From Rhea pennata (lineage: Eukaryota > Chordata > Aves > Rheiformes > Rheidae), in the NCBI RefSeq assembly GCF_028389875.1, contig NC_084668.1:24782993-24846992 (forward strand): a stretch of 64,000 nt of DNA, given 5' to 3'. This document shows positions 13,222 through 25,430 of this stretch, one piece after another. Below the pieces are notes generated by a model. That model had not been told where the DNA came from, searched no databases, and saw only the letters and a program-made list of their open reading frames with translations. Positions within the stretch are counted from its first letter, which is position 1, and each line of letters begins with the position of its first letter. Position numbers and translations under genes: made by a program.

Positions 13222-16200
13222 TGACGAATTTCAAAAGCTGCCGTAATTTATGTAGGCCGAAAAGGCTAGGACTCTGTTGATTTTTGTTATTTTAAACCTA
13301 GTGCGCATGTTATGATATACACAAGGTGATCTGGATCAGACACGCTAATCAACTACTAGGAGAGAGAAGCAATATCCTCTCTGTTAATGTGCCTCGTCTA
13401 ATTATGAAAATGTGTGTGTTCCCAACTAGTATTATTTATTATAATATCCTATTGCTCTGAACACTTTGATTACCAATGTATGTGGGTAAGACATACAGCA
13501 AGACTATTTTTCCATAAACCGTATCTTTTCCCTTTCTTGTCTTAAAGTCTGCTTTTACTTTACATTGTGTTGGAAATACGGGCTGAACTTCCAGGCTGTT
13601 GATGATGTTGCGAAACTGTTCCCGAACCGTCTTTAATAAACGTTTTCTTTTCGATATATACATATTTAAATATATATATATATATATTTATATAAAGTGT
13701 GTGTGGGGGGGGGTCGCCTTCTTTTCGCAGCAGGGCGCTTCGTGGCTCCGCGGATCCGTGTAGGGCCGCTTTCCGGGCGCGGCTCTCTGCAAAAGTAGAG
13801 GCAGATGCGATTGAAGAAGCTGTAGCCCACGGGCCCTTTGCTAGGCAAGGTTTCGCTAGGAAGAGGCGCAGCGGAGGGAGGTGGGGGCAGTCCGGCTCTC
13901 CTCTCCCCCTTGGAGCCCAGCGATGCCCCCCGGCGCGGCTCCGCGCCCCGCTGCGGCCCCGGGCGGCGGCGGCGGCGGCAGCGGGCCCGGTGCTCGCTTC
14001 GCAGAGCGGCTTGATCTGCCGGAGAGTGAGCGATCTTCCGCCGCCTCCTCCCTCGTCCTTCGCCTTTCTCTTCCGCTGGAATATCCACAGCTTGGGTGAC
14101 GCTTATTCTCCCAGAATCAACTAAAAAAATCCTGCTGGGAACGGTTCGGGTTTGTTCCACGTGGCATTTTTGTTTGATCTGGGGAAAATAAGACAGCTAA
14201 ATGTAAGTACCTGGAAGAGCCCTCTCTGATGACCTAGCCTTGTTTTCGCCGAATATTTTAAATTCTTCTTTTCTTCCATTAGCACCCCCTCCCCCGGCAG
14301 AAACACCCAGAGTTGTGTCCTCCTGATACTCGGGAATGTTTTCCTCCCAGCGTATTTCCCCTTAAAAATGAAGCGCTGGCACTGTCAGCGCTGTTATGCT
14401 TCACGGCCGCAGAGCCGTCGCGGCTTGTACCCTTCCTCCTTCCAGGCTTAACCTTTGGCTTTGGCGGTGTCCGGACTCTCAGAAGACTCAGGCTTTGCCA
14501 TGACCAAAACTCCCTTCCCAGGGCAGGATGAAACACGAACTGGCTGGCAAATCGGTACCATATGGAGAGGAGCCGCCTTTTAATTTTCTAACAACGTGCA
14601 GCAGCATTAGGAAAGCGGCAGCTCCGGTCAGAAAGAAGGCGAGGCAAACGCTGCTGCTGCTGCTGGGGGAGAGAAATCCCTCTACTGCCTTTGTAGATTA
14701 AACCTGTTTTCTAGCCGGAGCAGGGGCATTTACGAGCATTGCTTAAACTCCCCCGCCGTGCACAGACGCGGGAGCGGGGCGCCCGGAGCCCGCTGGGGAG
14801 GCCGTGCCCGCGGGCGCTGCGGCCGCTCGGCCCCGCGCTCCGCGCTGCCGCTCCGCGGCCCGCGCTGCCTCCCGCCGCTGCTGCCACTGCAGCTGGTCCC
14901 AGCCATCCGCGGTTAGCGAAGAGGCCTAATGATGCGCCTGAGATGCAGCGCGAATTATTACACATGATTAACATGCACCGCGGCAAACGGAGCGGCGGGT
15001 CCGCGGTGCGCTGCAGGCCGGGCAGCTCGCCCGCCCGGAGCCGCTGCGAGCGCGGCGGTCTGCGAGCCATGTTTAAGGCAATCCTGCCATCTCCTGGACA
15101 ACCCCTCGCATAGGCCGCGGCCGCGGCGCGCCGGTTTCCCGGAGCCGCGGCCCCGAGTGATGCGTGAGAATCGAAGACGGCCCAGTTACACGCAGAACGA
15201 CCTTCATTTTTAAAATGAAATAATATTCCAGTAAAATCACAGCGTGTGTAGGCAGTAGCTCTGGCGTCTCGGGTGACCTGGTTGCCTACTTCTTTTCTTT
15301 TCTTTTCTTTCTTTTTTTTTTCTTTTTTTTTCAAAGGGACTGGAAAAAGAGCAAATGAAAGCAGAGCTCTGGTCCTCTCTGTTCCTCAGCAGTGATATTT
15401 GCTGTACAGAGAAAGACAGTGGGACACCCGCTGCATTAAAACGCCGCCCTCCAAACCAGATGCCGGCTGTGGCTGGAAAAACAAGCAAAAGTCCATTCGG
15501 GGCTATTCGGGGCTATCTACACCGCAGCAGTAGAAAATATCCTGTGAAACAAGAGCTTTCTGTTGGTTCTTTTCCCTACAGATTCAAACATAAATATTTT
15601 TTTTCTGCTGCTATGAGTCTCTTCAGCTACACAAGATTTTGTTTTCATATTTTTTGCAATATTAGTTAGTAATTACAAGTGATTTGAGCATTATTTGAAA
15701 GCTCTGTTTTCTCTAACCCCATAAAAGCTGGTTTGAAGTGTCACCTTTCTTTCTGGTAACTGGGAACTTGCATCTATTCCTTTTGTTTACTGTGGGAAAA
15801 AGTATAGTCTTTTTGAACTCAGAATGTTCCTTCTGTCTTATGAGAAACAAAAATCACTGTCAGCTTTTTTGTAAAATGAGATTATGGAAAGAAAGTATTA
15901 GCCATCCTCTAAAGGAGGGGAAAAAACAGAAAACAAATAAGCTAGCAAGAGGGAGATTCAATTGGTGGACATAATTCAAACAATAAAAATTAAAGGCAGT
16001 GGTCAGTAATATCCTCCAGCAATCCTTGTGTGGTCCTGTGTGGTCTAGGGGAGAGCCATCATTTAAAGATTTCTTCCAGGGCAATGAAATTATTACAGAA
16101 TTCACCTCAAATTCCCATTAAACAGAGAGATGAATTTCATTAGGAAAATGTCAAGAGGACTAGTGTCTCTGATCTTGGCTTAGAAATAAAACCCAGATTA

Positions 16201-16766
16201 AAACTATGATTGACAGCACAATAGCATGGAAAATTAACCCTACCTGTTAACCAGGTTTGAGTTTTTAATACAGGCAATGAGAATAACAAAGTCTGGGCTC
16301 TGCTTGAGCTGCACTCACTGAGGTTGGGGAGATTCTCTTGGAAAAGAGGCCAAGGCCAGAAATGCCTGGTCGGGTAAAGGATGGGCCTCCAAATTTTTTT
16401 GTGGGGACTGGGACTGCAATGTCCCAGGAGCAATTTCAGAGTGCAGTGTCCCCCAGCAAGGGCCCACCACCTTAGACCTTGGATGTTGTCTAGCTGTGTA
16501 TTTTCCCTGGAGGGTTCAAGCCTTTTCTTAGCCCATTACATGTTTTTTACAGTTTAATACCTGTAACTATAGTTATAATTTTCTGTATTTGTGTCTTTGG
16601 GTGCCTGCGGCCTAGGCTTGTCCCCAAAGGAAATAGATTTACATAGTTTGGGGAAGGACATGAGCTATATCCCTGAGGATGCTCTCAGATGTGGTTTCTT
16701 TCATCCAGCAGAACTACAAAGAAAATGGGAGAGATGCCGGGGCTCCTGTCTGATTCCTCAAATACG

Positions 16767-16820
16767 TACACACACACACACACATATATGTGTATATATA
16801 TATATATAAACACACACACT
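16767..16820. repeat. CA then TA dinucleotide repeat
   Basis: A compound microsatellite of AC units followed by TATATG and TA units, then CACACA again. Confidence 0.85.
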
Positions 16821-17970
16821 CCCGCCCCCTCAAGAAAAATAAGTCATAATGTTTTCCTCAGAGGGCAAAAATTCCTCCTGTGCAAATCAGGAGCTAGCAG
16901 TGAGGCAGTCAGCTGAGGCAGACCTTCCTCTGCCCACCAGAGCACTCATATCCTCTCTGCTGCAGAGCAGACCGGGGCATTCTCTTTCTCTAGAGATATT
17001 TTTTTAATCTCCGCTGTCTGTAAAAATAACTCTCAGCTGTTGTTGTTTCAAAAAGACAAAATAAACCCTGAGTTTTGGAATCTGCGCTTTGGAATGAGGA
17101 TGAAGGTTAAAAAGGCAAACAAGGAGAGCTAGGAAAATCTCAGAGAAATACCAGTGATTATTGTACCAGAGGAGATGCCCACTAATACCTGAACAATTAA
17201 GATTTTAATTGCGAGCATATAATGATAATTGCAATTAAAATAAATGCGTATATAAAGCTGATAAAATAGGGGCTCTGCACACACCTACAAGGTTTACTGA
17301 ACCATACAGGGTAAAAATACATATATGTGACCTAAGCGGTCATATTTCCTTCAGATCAAGAGAGAGAGACCCAAGGGGTCTTCCCAGCCCGCTATGGTTG
17401 GCAGTGTGTTTGCTGCCCGCAGCTGCCCGGCGCAGGGCGGTGCGGACAGGGGGGTCCCGCCGGCCCCGGACCCCAGCCGCTCGCCTCGGCAGCCGCCGCG
17501 GCTGGGTCCGGGCCGGGGCTGGGAGCGGAGCCGGGGCCGGAGCCCGGGCTGGAGCCGGGGCCGGTGTGTGTGTGTGTGGGGGGGGGGGGGAGGGCTGCAG
17601 CTCGAAGCTGCAATATCTCCTCTAAAACTTCGCAAATGTTTGTTTTCCCCTCATCTTTCCGCTCGCGTTGCGGCTTTGCCAGCCAGTCCGAGTCACTTTT
17701 ATAGAAGTGGAGACCATGTTTTCCCCTCCCCCTTGCACGTTAGGTATTTTCATATTTCAAGTGTTATCATAAGACTTTTTAAAAAGGGGAAAAGAAAAAG
17801 GGGAAAAAAAAGGGGGGGGGACTCTGTGGCTCGGTGGCTGGAGGCGGTGCTGAAATTACCGGCTTTGAAGAACCTGTCTGCAAAGTTTCGTCCAATCGTT
17901 TTAGGCTTTCCGCTTATTCCCTGTTGTAACTAAATACTGCTGTAAGAACAGCTGAAGTCCTTTGTTGGAA

Positions 17971-19037
17971 ATGTGTGATCGCAGTCTCTACAGATCTGGC
18001 TACGTTGGTTCTCTCTTGAATTTGCAATCTCCAGATTCCTTTTATTTTCCCAATTTGCGGGCTAATGGCAGTCAATTGGCAGCTCTGCCCACCATTTCCT
18101 ACCCCCGAAGCTCGATCCCGTGGACTTGCTCAAGTTCGTGCGCCGCGCAGCCCCAGAGCCACGCGTTCAGCGGTTCCTCGCAGCCTTACCTCCCAGGCTC
18201 TGTTCCAATCAACATCAATTCCAACAGCAACAAAGAGTGCCTGGAAGAAAACAATAAATATTACGCCCATGATGCGAGCTCCAAACAAGAGGAGAGATGC
18301 AGGCAGAGGCAATCTTTCGCAAATGACCCAACTATTACTCACGCAGCCAACTTAAAGCCCGTAAAGTATGACCACTCGAGCCTGCAGAGAAGTTTGCATG
18401 GCTCGGCTACTCTTTTTGAAGTGAATTCCTGTGCTTCCAGCTTAAAGGAGGACATCAAGAATTCAGTCAACTTGAACCTGACAGTTCAGCCTGCAGCAGT
18501 CCAGTCATGCCTCAGACCTTCAGTGCAGGATGGTATGCCTTAAATATCTCGCTTTAGTTAGAAGCGACCTAGTGATACTTGCTTTCTAAAAGATGTCTGT
18601 AATTGTTTTCTGATACCTCTGTTACCCATTCAGAATGATAATCGCTTAATCCGTCTCGGAGGTAGATAGAAATTGTGCTGTCAGATGTGCTTTGCCAGAT
18701 TTATCGAACTAGTTTTTGTCCTCTTATCTTGCGGGTTTTTGCGAATTATCCTTAATACACAAACCTGATCCACTAAATTATCGACGTGTTTGTTGTAGGT
18801 TTGCCTTGGTGTCCTACCCAGGGGAGATCGAGAAAGAAACGGAAACCTTACACAAAACAACAAATTGCTGAATTGGAAAACGAGTTTCTCCTCAATGAGT
18901 TTATTAACCGACAGAAGAGGAAAGAACTATCAAACAGACTGAATTTGAGCGATCAGCAAGTTAAAATTTGGTTTCAGAACCGACGAATGAAAAAGAAAAG
19001 AGTAGTAATGCGTGAGCAGGCGCTTTCTATGTACTAG
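17971..19037 (+). CDS. HOXD12: HOXD12, posterior Abd-B class homeodomain factor (2 coding exons)
   Basis: HOXD12 acts with HOXD11 and HOXD13 in distal limb and urogenital patterning. The exons are 17971-18532 and 18799-19037, giving 266 residues. The start [16 protein letters not shown] is the strongly conserved paralogue-12 N-terminus and there is no other ATG in the 190 bases before it. Exon 1 is rich in Ser, Asn and Gln and has no alanine or glycine expansions, unlike its neighbours. The donor is GATG/GTATG and the acceptor TTGTAG/GT. The linker [19 protein letters not shown] precedes the homeodomain at about 198-257. The protein ends MREQALSMY, as expected. A polyadenylation signal is at 19404. 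The gene looks whole. Confidence 0.97.
18799..19037 (+). CDS. HOXD12: HOXD12 homeobox exon
   Basis: After a short 266-base intron, this exon encodes the group 12 homeodomain with [20 protein letters not shown] in helices 1-2 and [14 protein letters not shown] in the recognition helix. The split codon (G/GT) gives glycine. The phase-1 junction is the same as in the other five HOX genes here. Confidence 0.96.
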
Positions 19038-19247
19038 AGCAGTGTCTGCCCGTTCCTGCATGAACTTGTGCCTGGAGTGTTCACCCCTAGAGTAGAGCGT
19101 ATTCGCGATTGAAATCAAGGAAGTGCGTTTTCAACCGTTTAAAACAATTTCTCGAACCGTGTAGGATCCCTGTATAAATTGACACATGCTGAAGTCTTAG
19201 CCAAAATGAAGATGACAAGCCAGACCAGCAGCGAAACCTGTATTATC

Positions 19248-19283
<36 letters not shown>

Positions 19284-19403
19284 TTTCTTTCTCCTCTTAT
19301 ATAGAATGCCTCCTGCTTGTTTCTCTCTCTTTCCTTGGAGAATGAGCGGTGCTAAACCGAAATCGATTTCTTTTAACTGTATGTAAACATCATTTTGCAG
19401 AAA

Positions 19404-19409
19404 AATAAA
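19404..19409 (+). promoter_or_regulatory. HOXD12 polyadenylation signal
   Basis: AATAAA lies 367 bases after the HOXD12 stop and about 120 bases after the poly(T) tract. It is the first canonical signal downstream. Confidence 0.5.
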
Positions 19410-20881
19410 GAAGTAATGCCTAGTAAAGATCTCAGCTATTTAAATCCTGGCTAACCCCTTCATGTATTAATGTATTACCATGCTTTTGAACGCGAACATG
19501 CGGCGCTTGCTTGTTTTGTGGTTTGGAATAACCTGTTCGAGCACAGATCGGAGAAAGTGGTTAACAAATAACCTCCCCACCTCTTTTTTTTTTTTTTTTA
19601 AGATCTCTGCTCGGAGCTGCAGATCTGACCGCAGCCCGGCGGAGATGGCACGTGACGCCGCCGCAAGGGGAGCGCGTAACCTGCGCGGCGACTCCGCACG
19701 CACCCAAGGGCCCGGCGCCCCGGCCGCGGCGGGCGGTCCCTGCCGCGCCGCTCCACTCGCCGCCGCCTGCACGGACGGCTCTGCCGGCCGGAGCCCCGGG
19801 GCCTTCCGGGGCGGCCGAGCGGCCCCCGAGGGCGCGGGCCGCAGGGGGTTGCCCGCTCACGTCCGCGGGCGCGTTGCCGCCTGCGGGAGCCGCCGGTCGG
19901 GGCTCTCCCATCGCCCCCTCCTCGTCTCGCTCATGTCGGCGAGCAAGGCCAGGGTCAAACCCTCCTGCTCTCCCGCCCCGTCCCGGGAGGCGGCCCCGCT
20001 CCGCGCACAGCCGTCGGGGGCCCGGGTCGGGCCCTGCCCTCCCCGGCGCCGCTGACTTTGGCCTTGCCCGCACGCTGCGCCCCAACAAAGGCGCGGAGAG
20101 CAGCGCAGGTGGGCGCGGAGAGCAGCGCGGCGGGCGCGGGCGGCGCGGCAGGCACCGGCGGGCAGCGGGCTCGGCACCGCGCGGCGGAGCCCCGGCCCGG
20201 AGCCCGGCGGGTCTGGCTGTGCTGGGCGCCTCTCCCCCAGCCTCCGCCGCAGAGATTTTTACGAGGGGAGGGGGGAACGCTTTCGGGTTGCTTTTTACCC
20301 AGCTAGAAAGCTCGGGGGCTAAACCTCAGCAGAGGGGCTGGGAGCGCTGCCCAGGTCTGTTTTAGAAGGAGAAAGAAATGGGTTTTCCCGCATCTTGCTG
20401 ACAGGCTTGCAGCCCCCAGCTTCCCCGGCCCCGGAGCATTCAGCCTGGCTGGAGAAGCAGAGCCAGGGAAATGCTAGGCATTGCCTTGTTCTGACATTTC
20501 AGGGAAAAGAATATATCAGGGATTTTTGGGTCCAGATTACAATGTATTTTGGCTGCAATTTTCACGTAAATCTGTTTCTAATGAAGAGGCGTTTCCACAC
20601 GTGAAACCTTGGGTTGCCTCTCCCAGCAGCAATAGTAATTCACATTGGCGGAGCCTGCGTTATTCTCGTGTTTTCCTGGTATGGAGTACACTCAAATATG
20701 GTTGTCCGGGACATATTCAATAAGGCTAAATAACTGCTGTAGAAGGCACAAAGGAGTTACCTATCTATACAAAATCATTGCCTTCCTGAAGGCAATACTC
20801 TATAACAGGCGTATTTGGACTTTGCTCCTACCCAACCATTCGCTTGCAAGTGCTGTTTTGTAAAGGGCACAGCGGTCCCAG

Positions 20882-21037
20882 GCCATTTTGGAGGAAAATG
20901 CTGGATTTTTAGGAGAGTAGAGCTGCAGCCATCTTCCGCAAGCTTTCCAGAGAGCCCCAGAGGTGGTGTTTCGGGAGGGAGAATGAAAGCCACCCAAACC
21001 TGGACGCTCATTTCTCGCCGTCCAAAATGGCCATTGT
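20882..21037. promoter_or_regulatory. YY1-motif cluster, possible equivalent of Polycomb element D11.12
   Basis: GCCATTTT at 20882, GCCATCTT at 20928, the reverse form AAAATGGC at 21024-21031 and GCCATTGT at 21030 fall within about 155 bases. The canonical YY1 core is GCCATNTT. A CpG island lies 600 bases upstream. Human D11.12 between HOXD12 and HOXD11 is a YY1-motif-bearing Polycomb response element, so position and content agree. Orthology is inferred and needs alignment. Confidence 0.5.
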
Positions 21038-21659
21038 TGCCGCATTGCCCAATGCAGACAAAAACCTACCTCGCTGACCGCGGGCTGACTGCCAAAGGAA
21101 AAGCGGAGGTGAAGAAATGCGCCGCGAGAGCTTCCCAAATGAGCGAGATGCACACCTATCCACATAAAATCAGAGGCACCACCTCTAAGTCCTTCGAAAG
21201 CTTAGAGGCATTCACCCCCTGTACGGAGAGCTGGCGCATTGCGGACAATAAAAGTCTCTTCCTTCAATAGCATTTCCCTAATTAAAAAAACTAGAAGCAA
21301 CCCCAATGATGCAAGCCAGGAGAAAGGGAGAAAAAAAAAACTACAAAACAAATAAAGCCCCTTTTCTTACTCCCTTCTGGAATACTCTTCAGTCCCGCTA
21401 CAGTCCATGAGAACTGGACCCTTTATTTCGTCCTTCCCTATCCTAATCTGCCCCAGTACGACCATTCCCTTTATTACATATATGATGTGAAATCTGAAGA
21501 GCATCCTCGGATGAAAAGATGTGAAAGGCAATGTATTATTTATTAGGAGTATCCAATTTGCAATGATAGCTTGTTGTAAAGCCTCTAATCTAAACCGCCT
21601 ACGAAAATAGGTCACAAAACAGAAGAGATAGGATCTAAAATGCTAGATGATGTAGAAAT

Positions 21660-22215
21660 ATGTGCATTACGTATCTTTGTATGTGCCTGTACATAGACCT
21701 ACACGTTTCAGCTGCAGCCGTTCAGTGCAAGCATGTGTGCACACAGGCAGACGTAGATATTTGCGGTCACTTACCGTGAACACACATATGTGCCCGAGGG
21801 AATGCCGCATGATTTCATGCATGTACATAGTTGAGGTTTTGGCTGTTAATCGAAGCCGTGAGCGGCGACCGTCGTTGTGGGCATGTGGCGAAGCGCACAT
21901 ACATGTACGCAACACACATGCACGCCCGCACACAGGGCTGCGTATGCACACGCCGCTTCTGCCAGCGAGGGAGCATGTGCATGCACGCTTGTGTGCATTT
22001 CGCCACATCTATGTGCGACACTCTGTGTATAGGCACAGGAGATGCACACGAGTAGTGTATACTTTGGATGCTAAACACTTTGGATAGATTATTTTTGTGT
22101 CTTTTCACCTATATCTCTCCCTCCTCCCCCTGGATCTCTGGGTGCATGCGTGTGCGGGTGTGTGCACTGGGCACCCATTAGCTGCAACATGCATGTCTCC
22201 GTCCTCCACAGCATG
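21660..22215. repeat. Alternating purine-pyrimidine (TG/CA) rich tract
   Basis: This half kilobase is full of imperfect TGTGCA, CATGCA and CACACA strings without a clean repeat unit. Short Cys/His-rich frames open on both strands are a by-product of that composition. Such sequence is prone to Z-DNA; nothing else is recognised. Confidence 0.5.
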
Positions 22216-23495
22216 CAGGCGAACATCTATTCCTTTATTTACTCAGACATAAACATCTTTGCATTCCGACTGCAGTCTAAACGTGATAAACCCCTTCTGA
22301 GGGGGCTCTCCATTCCTACTAGTTTGATAAGGCTGGAAACGCAACTCTGATTGTTTGAAATGGCTCTGGATGCCTTTGTGTTTCCTAAAAGAGCATAAAT
22401 AATTAAAGTTTGGCAGGGAGGAAAAGCTTTCTTGCAGAACTGTAGTGGCAATAAATGAAATGACTCAGAATCTCTTCTCCAGTCAGTTTTTACGAGAGCT
22501 GCCAGACAGTGTCTGTTCACGTTCTCCAGATACTAGGGGCGCCATAACAAAGTTAAGGTCAAGTTAGTGTCTTATCTTGGGTGGCACAAAAATACCGCAT
22601 CTTCTCCAGCCGGATTGGGTATATTTTTAAATCAGAATGTTATGCAAGTCGCCTTGATTTTCACGGAGGGCTTTTGGAAATGTCTCTTGGACTAGAATAC
22701 TTGCTATTTCCAGGCAACGATTGCAGATGTTTCAAGACGTCTAACGGTAAAGTATTCGCCTGAATCTGTACATGATGTGCTTTTATGTTTCGATGTTATT
22801 TAATCTGCTTAAGGCAAAAAAAGGAGGGGGGGATGTAATGCTCAGAGCTGGGCTGGGAACCGACCCCAGGGTGAAAATGCTCTGGCAGGCAGGAACCCCA
22901 AGTCTGCCTTATTCCAGCTGGGTCTCTGCGGCGATATTGGACCCACATTCCCCAAATTAGATTGCTTTTTAAGAGACTGTTTCCTAAAAGGTCTGTTTTC
23001 GTATTAACAAATCGTCGCCATGTCTTTGAACTTGAATTAGTTGAAACCAGTTGGCTCCTGCGCCAAAATTTAATTGATGCTGGGCTTGCTGCATCGAAAG
23101 GAAGGTGAAGGATTCTGGCAAAGGTGTAAATAGTTACTTAGACGGTGAGGAAAATGAAGCTCCAGAGCTTCCCAGGGCTATCTCTCCTGATGAGCTTAGC
23201 GAGAAGAAACCTGGGGGCACAATCCAAGCGGATCCTTGCCCGGTTCTGCTGCAAGCACAGGGTGGTAAGTGACACAGGAGCCATTTTAACTGCGCAGGCA
23301 TCATTTTTAGGAGGTTGTTCATGTGTTGCAGCGAAACCGAACGGGCTCGAAAGTTGCCGATAACGGGAGGAAATGGTGATTTTATGTCTTGGTTTCTGGT
23401 GATACCTTGCTAAAGTCTATCTGCTGGGAGCAGTTTGTGACATTGGTGGTGATTTGCAACCGAGACACCAGAGGAAAAAAATACTTTACTGTAGA

Positions 23496-23572
23496 AAGGA
23501 AAAAGAAAGAAAGAAAGGAAAAAGAAGGAAAGAAAGAAAGAGAGAGAGAGAGAGAAGGAAGGAAGGAAGGAA
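23496..23572. repeat. GAAA / GA / GGAA purine repeat
   Basis: An all-purine microsatellite that changes unit from GAAA to AG to AAGG along its length. Confidence 0.85.
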
Positions 23573-25242
23573 TAAGCTTAATCTTTCCTGTCTGTTTTTG
23601 GTCTTTCGGTGTTTCGGAAGGGCACGCCGGGCTCCTCTCTGGGAGCTCCTTGGCAGCCCTTGGTGCTGGAGGGACGGGGATGCTCGAGGGGCGGTTGCGG
23701 AGGTGGTGGCGGTGCCGGTGGCGGTGGCCGGGGTGGTGGCGCTGGCGGTGGCGGTGGCGGGGAGCAGCCCGGGGCACAGCTCCCCCTCGCCGAGCCCCGC
23801 CGCGCCGAGGTGATCAGCGGGGTGTCCCCGCCGAGCCCCACGGCCGCCGCCGACCCCCGGCGGCAACAGCCGGCCGGAGAAAGCCCGGGTTTGCCCTGGT
23901 CTTTCCCCCCAAGTTGTCCTCGGTGCTTTCGCTCCGGTTCCCTACCTGCCGGGCTCCCTGCTTGCTGGGGGACCTGGAGGCTGCCTTTTTGCAAGTCGCC
24001 TGTGGCCTGATGTCTGGACGGAGCGCCCTGGCTTGCAGGGGGTGGCCGTGCTTGATGTGGGGAGCACAGGCAGATTTCGGGTTGATTTGGAGACCAGCAT
24101 ATGGCGGGGCTCCTCTGGTTGGTATGTACAGTGTTGGGGGTGGGGGGGGAAGCATTCCCATAGAGAGCTGGCAACCGTTTCTGGAATGAGGAATTACTCG
24201 AGCATAGAGCTATTGCTGGAGCGTATTATTTATTCTCTTTTCTTTTCAGCCTTTGTGACTCGGTTTGTGCTCGTCTGTGTAAAATAATATTTCAAGGAGG
24301 AAAAAGAAAACTGACCAAAATGAGCCCTCGAAGGCAGGGCAGCTGTGGGGCTTGCGGGTCTTGTATGTGTCGCCTGCTCCCAACCCTGCTTTTCCCTTCC
24401 AGTGAAAGTGAACATTTTTGTGGGAGTTGGAGGCACGGGAACAGAGGTCACTTTGTCTGCTGCTCTGCTTCCCAAGGAAAACGTGCCTGGTGGACTTCTT
24501 CTCCTGCCCTAGCCCTTTTCTTTCCAAGAGAGCCCGAAAATATCTCCTTTTTATTATTATTAGAAAAAAAAGAAAGCTGCTGAGAGATGTTCTGTTTGCA
24601 TATTTCTCATTTCAGTTTGTCTCTGGCGCCCTTATACAAGCGCACAGTGCTTAAGCACAGGCTTAAGCAAGGGAAAATGAGGTGATCGGGACTCATGCTT
24701 TGAATTTCGTGACCGATTTTGATGCCAACTGTGGATTGCTGGAGCCGAGCGGGCAGATTCACTCGTACGATAGAATATGTAAATGGGACTTGGCTTTCCT
24801 AAGTGAACTATCACCCTCTAATCGTCTGTGTAAGCAGCAGCCAGCAAATATCACTCCTGCTAATAGGGAGTGATCACATTACAGAGTCGAGGTTGTCCGG
24901 CTTGGAGCCCACACCCCGCAATACAAAGGTTACCTTTCCTAACGATGCTTTTTTTCTGAGCCTATTTCCTTAAATCTCGTGGAAGGTTTGCCAGCAAGAG
25001 GGCTCGGAGGAGCGCCGGGTGGTTAGGCGTGTGTGCGGGAGCTGCGGGGCTCTGCGCTGCCTTTGCAGCCGCGGGACGGCACATTCTCAGGTGATTAGCT
25101 CCACCACCTATGTTTATCTCGTCGCCTTGAGAAAGAACGAGGGGAAAAACCTACTATATTTGTCCAAATGCTCTGCTCATCTCTCCGTGCTGGCAGGGCT
25201 CTTTGGAGAGATCTTAGGAGTCATTCCGACGGGCTGATATAG

Positions 25243-25274
25243 ATATAAGGACATTTCTACATCGCGTCACGTGA
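25243..25274 (+). promoter_or_regulatory. HOXD11 proximal promoter: TATA-like box and TCACGTGA palindrome
   Basis: ATATAAG at 25243-25249 and the perfect E-box palindrome TCACGTGA at 25267-25274 lie 160-190 bases before the HOXD11 ATG. A start site near 25275 would place the overlapping upstream frame at 25301 inside the leader. Confidence 0.45.
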
Positions 25275-25430
25275 CATAATTACCACTAGAATCAATCAAG
25301 ATGAATTGCACGTCAGCACACGGTGGGGATTTTTTCTTAGTTGATCCTGTCCAAACCCTCTTGTGCAATAGATGGATCTTGTTCAATGCATTGAAGCCTC
25401 CTGGTTGCTTGCAATCGCAAAAAGGAAGAC

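Larger units (their letters stand above)
12159..17970. other. HOXD13 3' UTR and HOXD13-HOXD12 intergenic region
   Basis: The first kilobase is probably HOXD13 3' UTR, with AATAAA at 13156-13161 and 13216-13221. GC-rich islands lie at about 12840-13020, 13720-14080, 14750-15170 and 17390-17570. The segment 15600-17300 is AT-rich, CpG-poor and contains a CA/TA microsatellite; I could not assign it to any repeat family. A CCAAT box at 17892-17896 precedes HOXD12. Several island frames are open on both strands but have no recognisable domain. Confidence 0.55.
19038..25430. other. HOXD12 3' UTR and HOXD12-HOXD11 intergenic region
   Basis: HOXD12 3' UTR occupies about the first 370 bases, including a run of 30 T at 19251-19280 and AATAAA at 19404-19409. 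A CpG island covers about 19640-20260. Four YY1-type cores lie at 20882-21037 and another (GCCATTTT) at 23280. An alternating TG/CA-rich tract spans 21660-22215. A GC-rich Gly/Trp-coding-like tract at 23680-23900 follows a GAAA/GA repeat at 23496-23572. No gene is recognised. Human D11.12, a Polycomb-recruiting element, lies in this same interval. Confidence 0.6.

Noticed and set aside
13723-13736. GCAGCAGGGCGC as a CTCF site
   Set aside because: One base short of the core spacing and mismatched at an informative G.
15600-17300. CpG-poor, different-looking segment as a transposon insertion
   Set aside because: No terminal repeats, target duplication, poly(A) tail or familiar element sequence could be seen.
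21662-22108. Cys/His-rich frames on both strands that resemble a small zinc-binding protein
   Set aside because: They arise from TG/CA-alternating DNA, occur on both strands at once, and have no regular Cys/His spacing.
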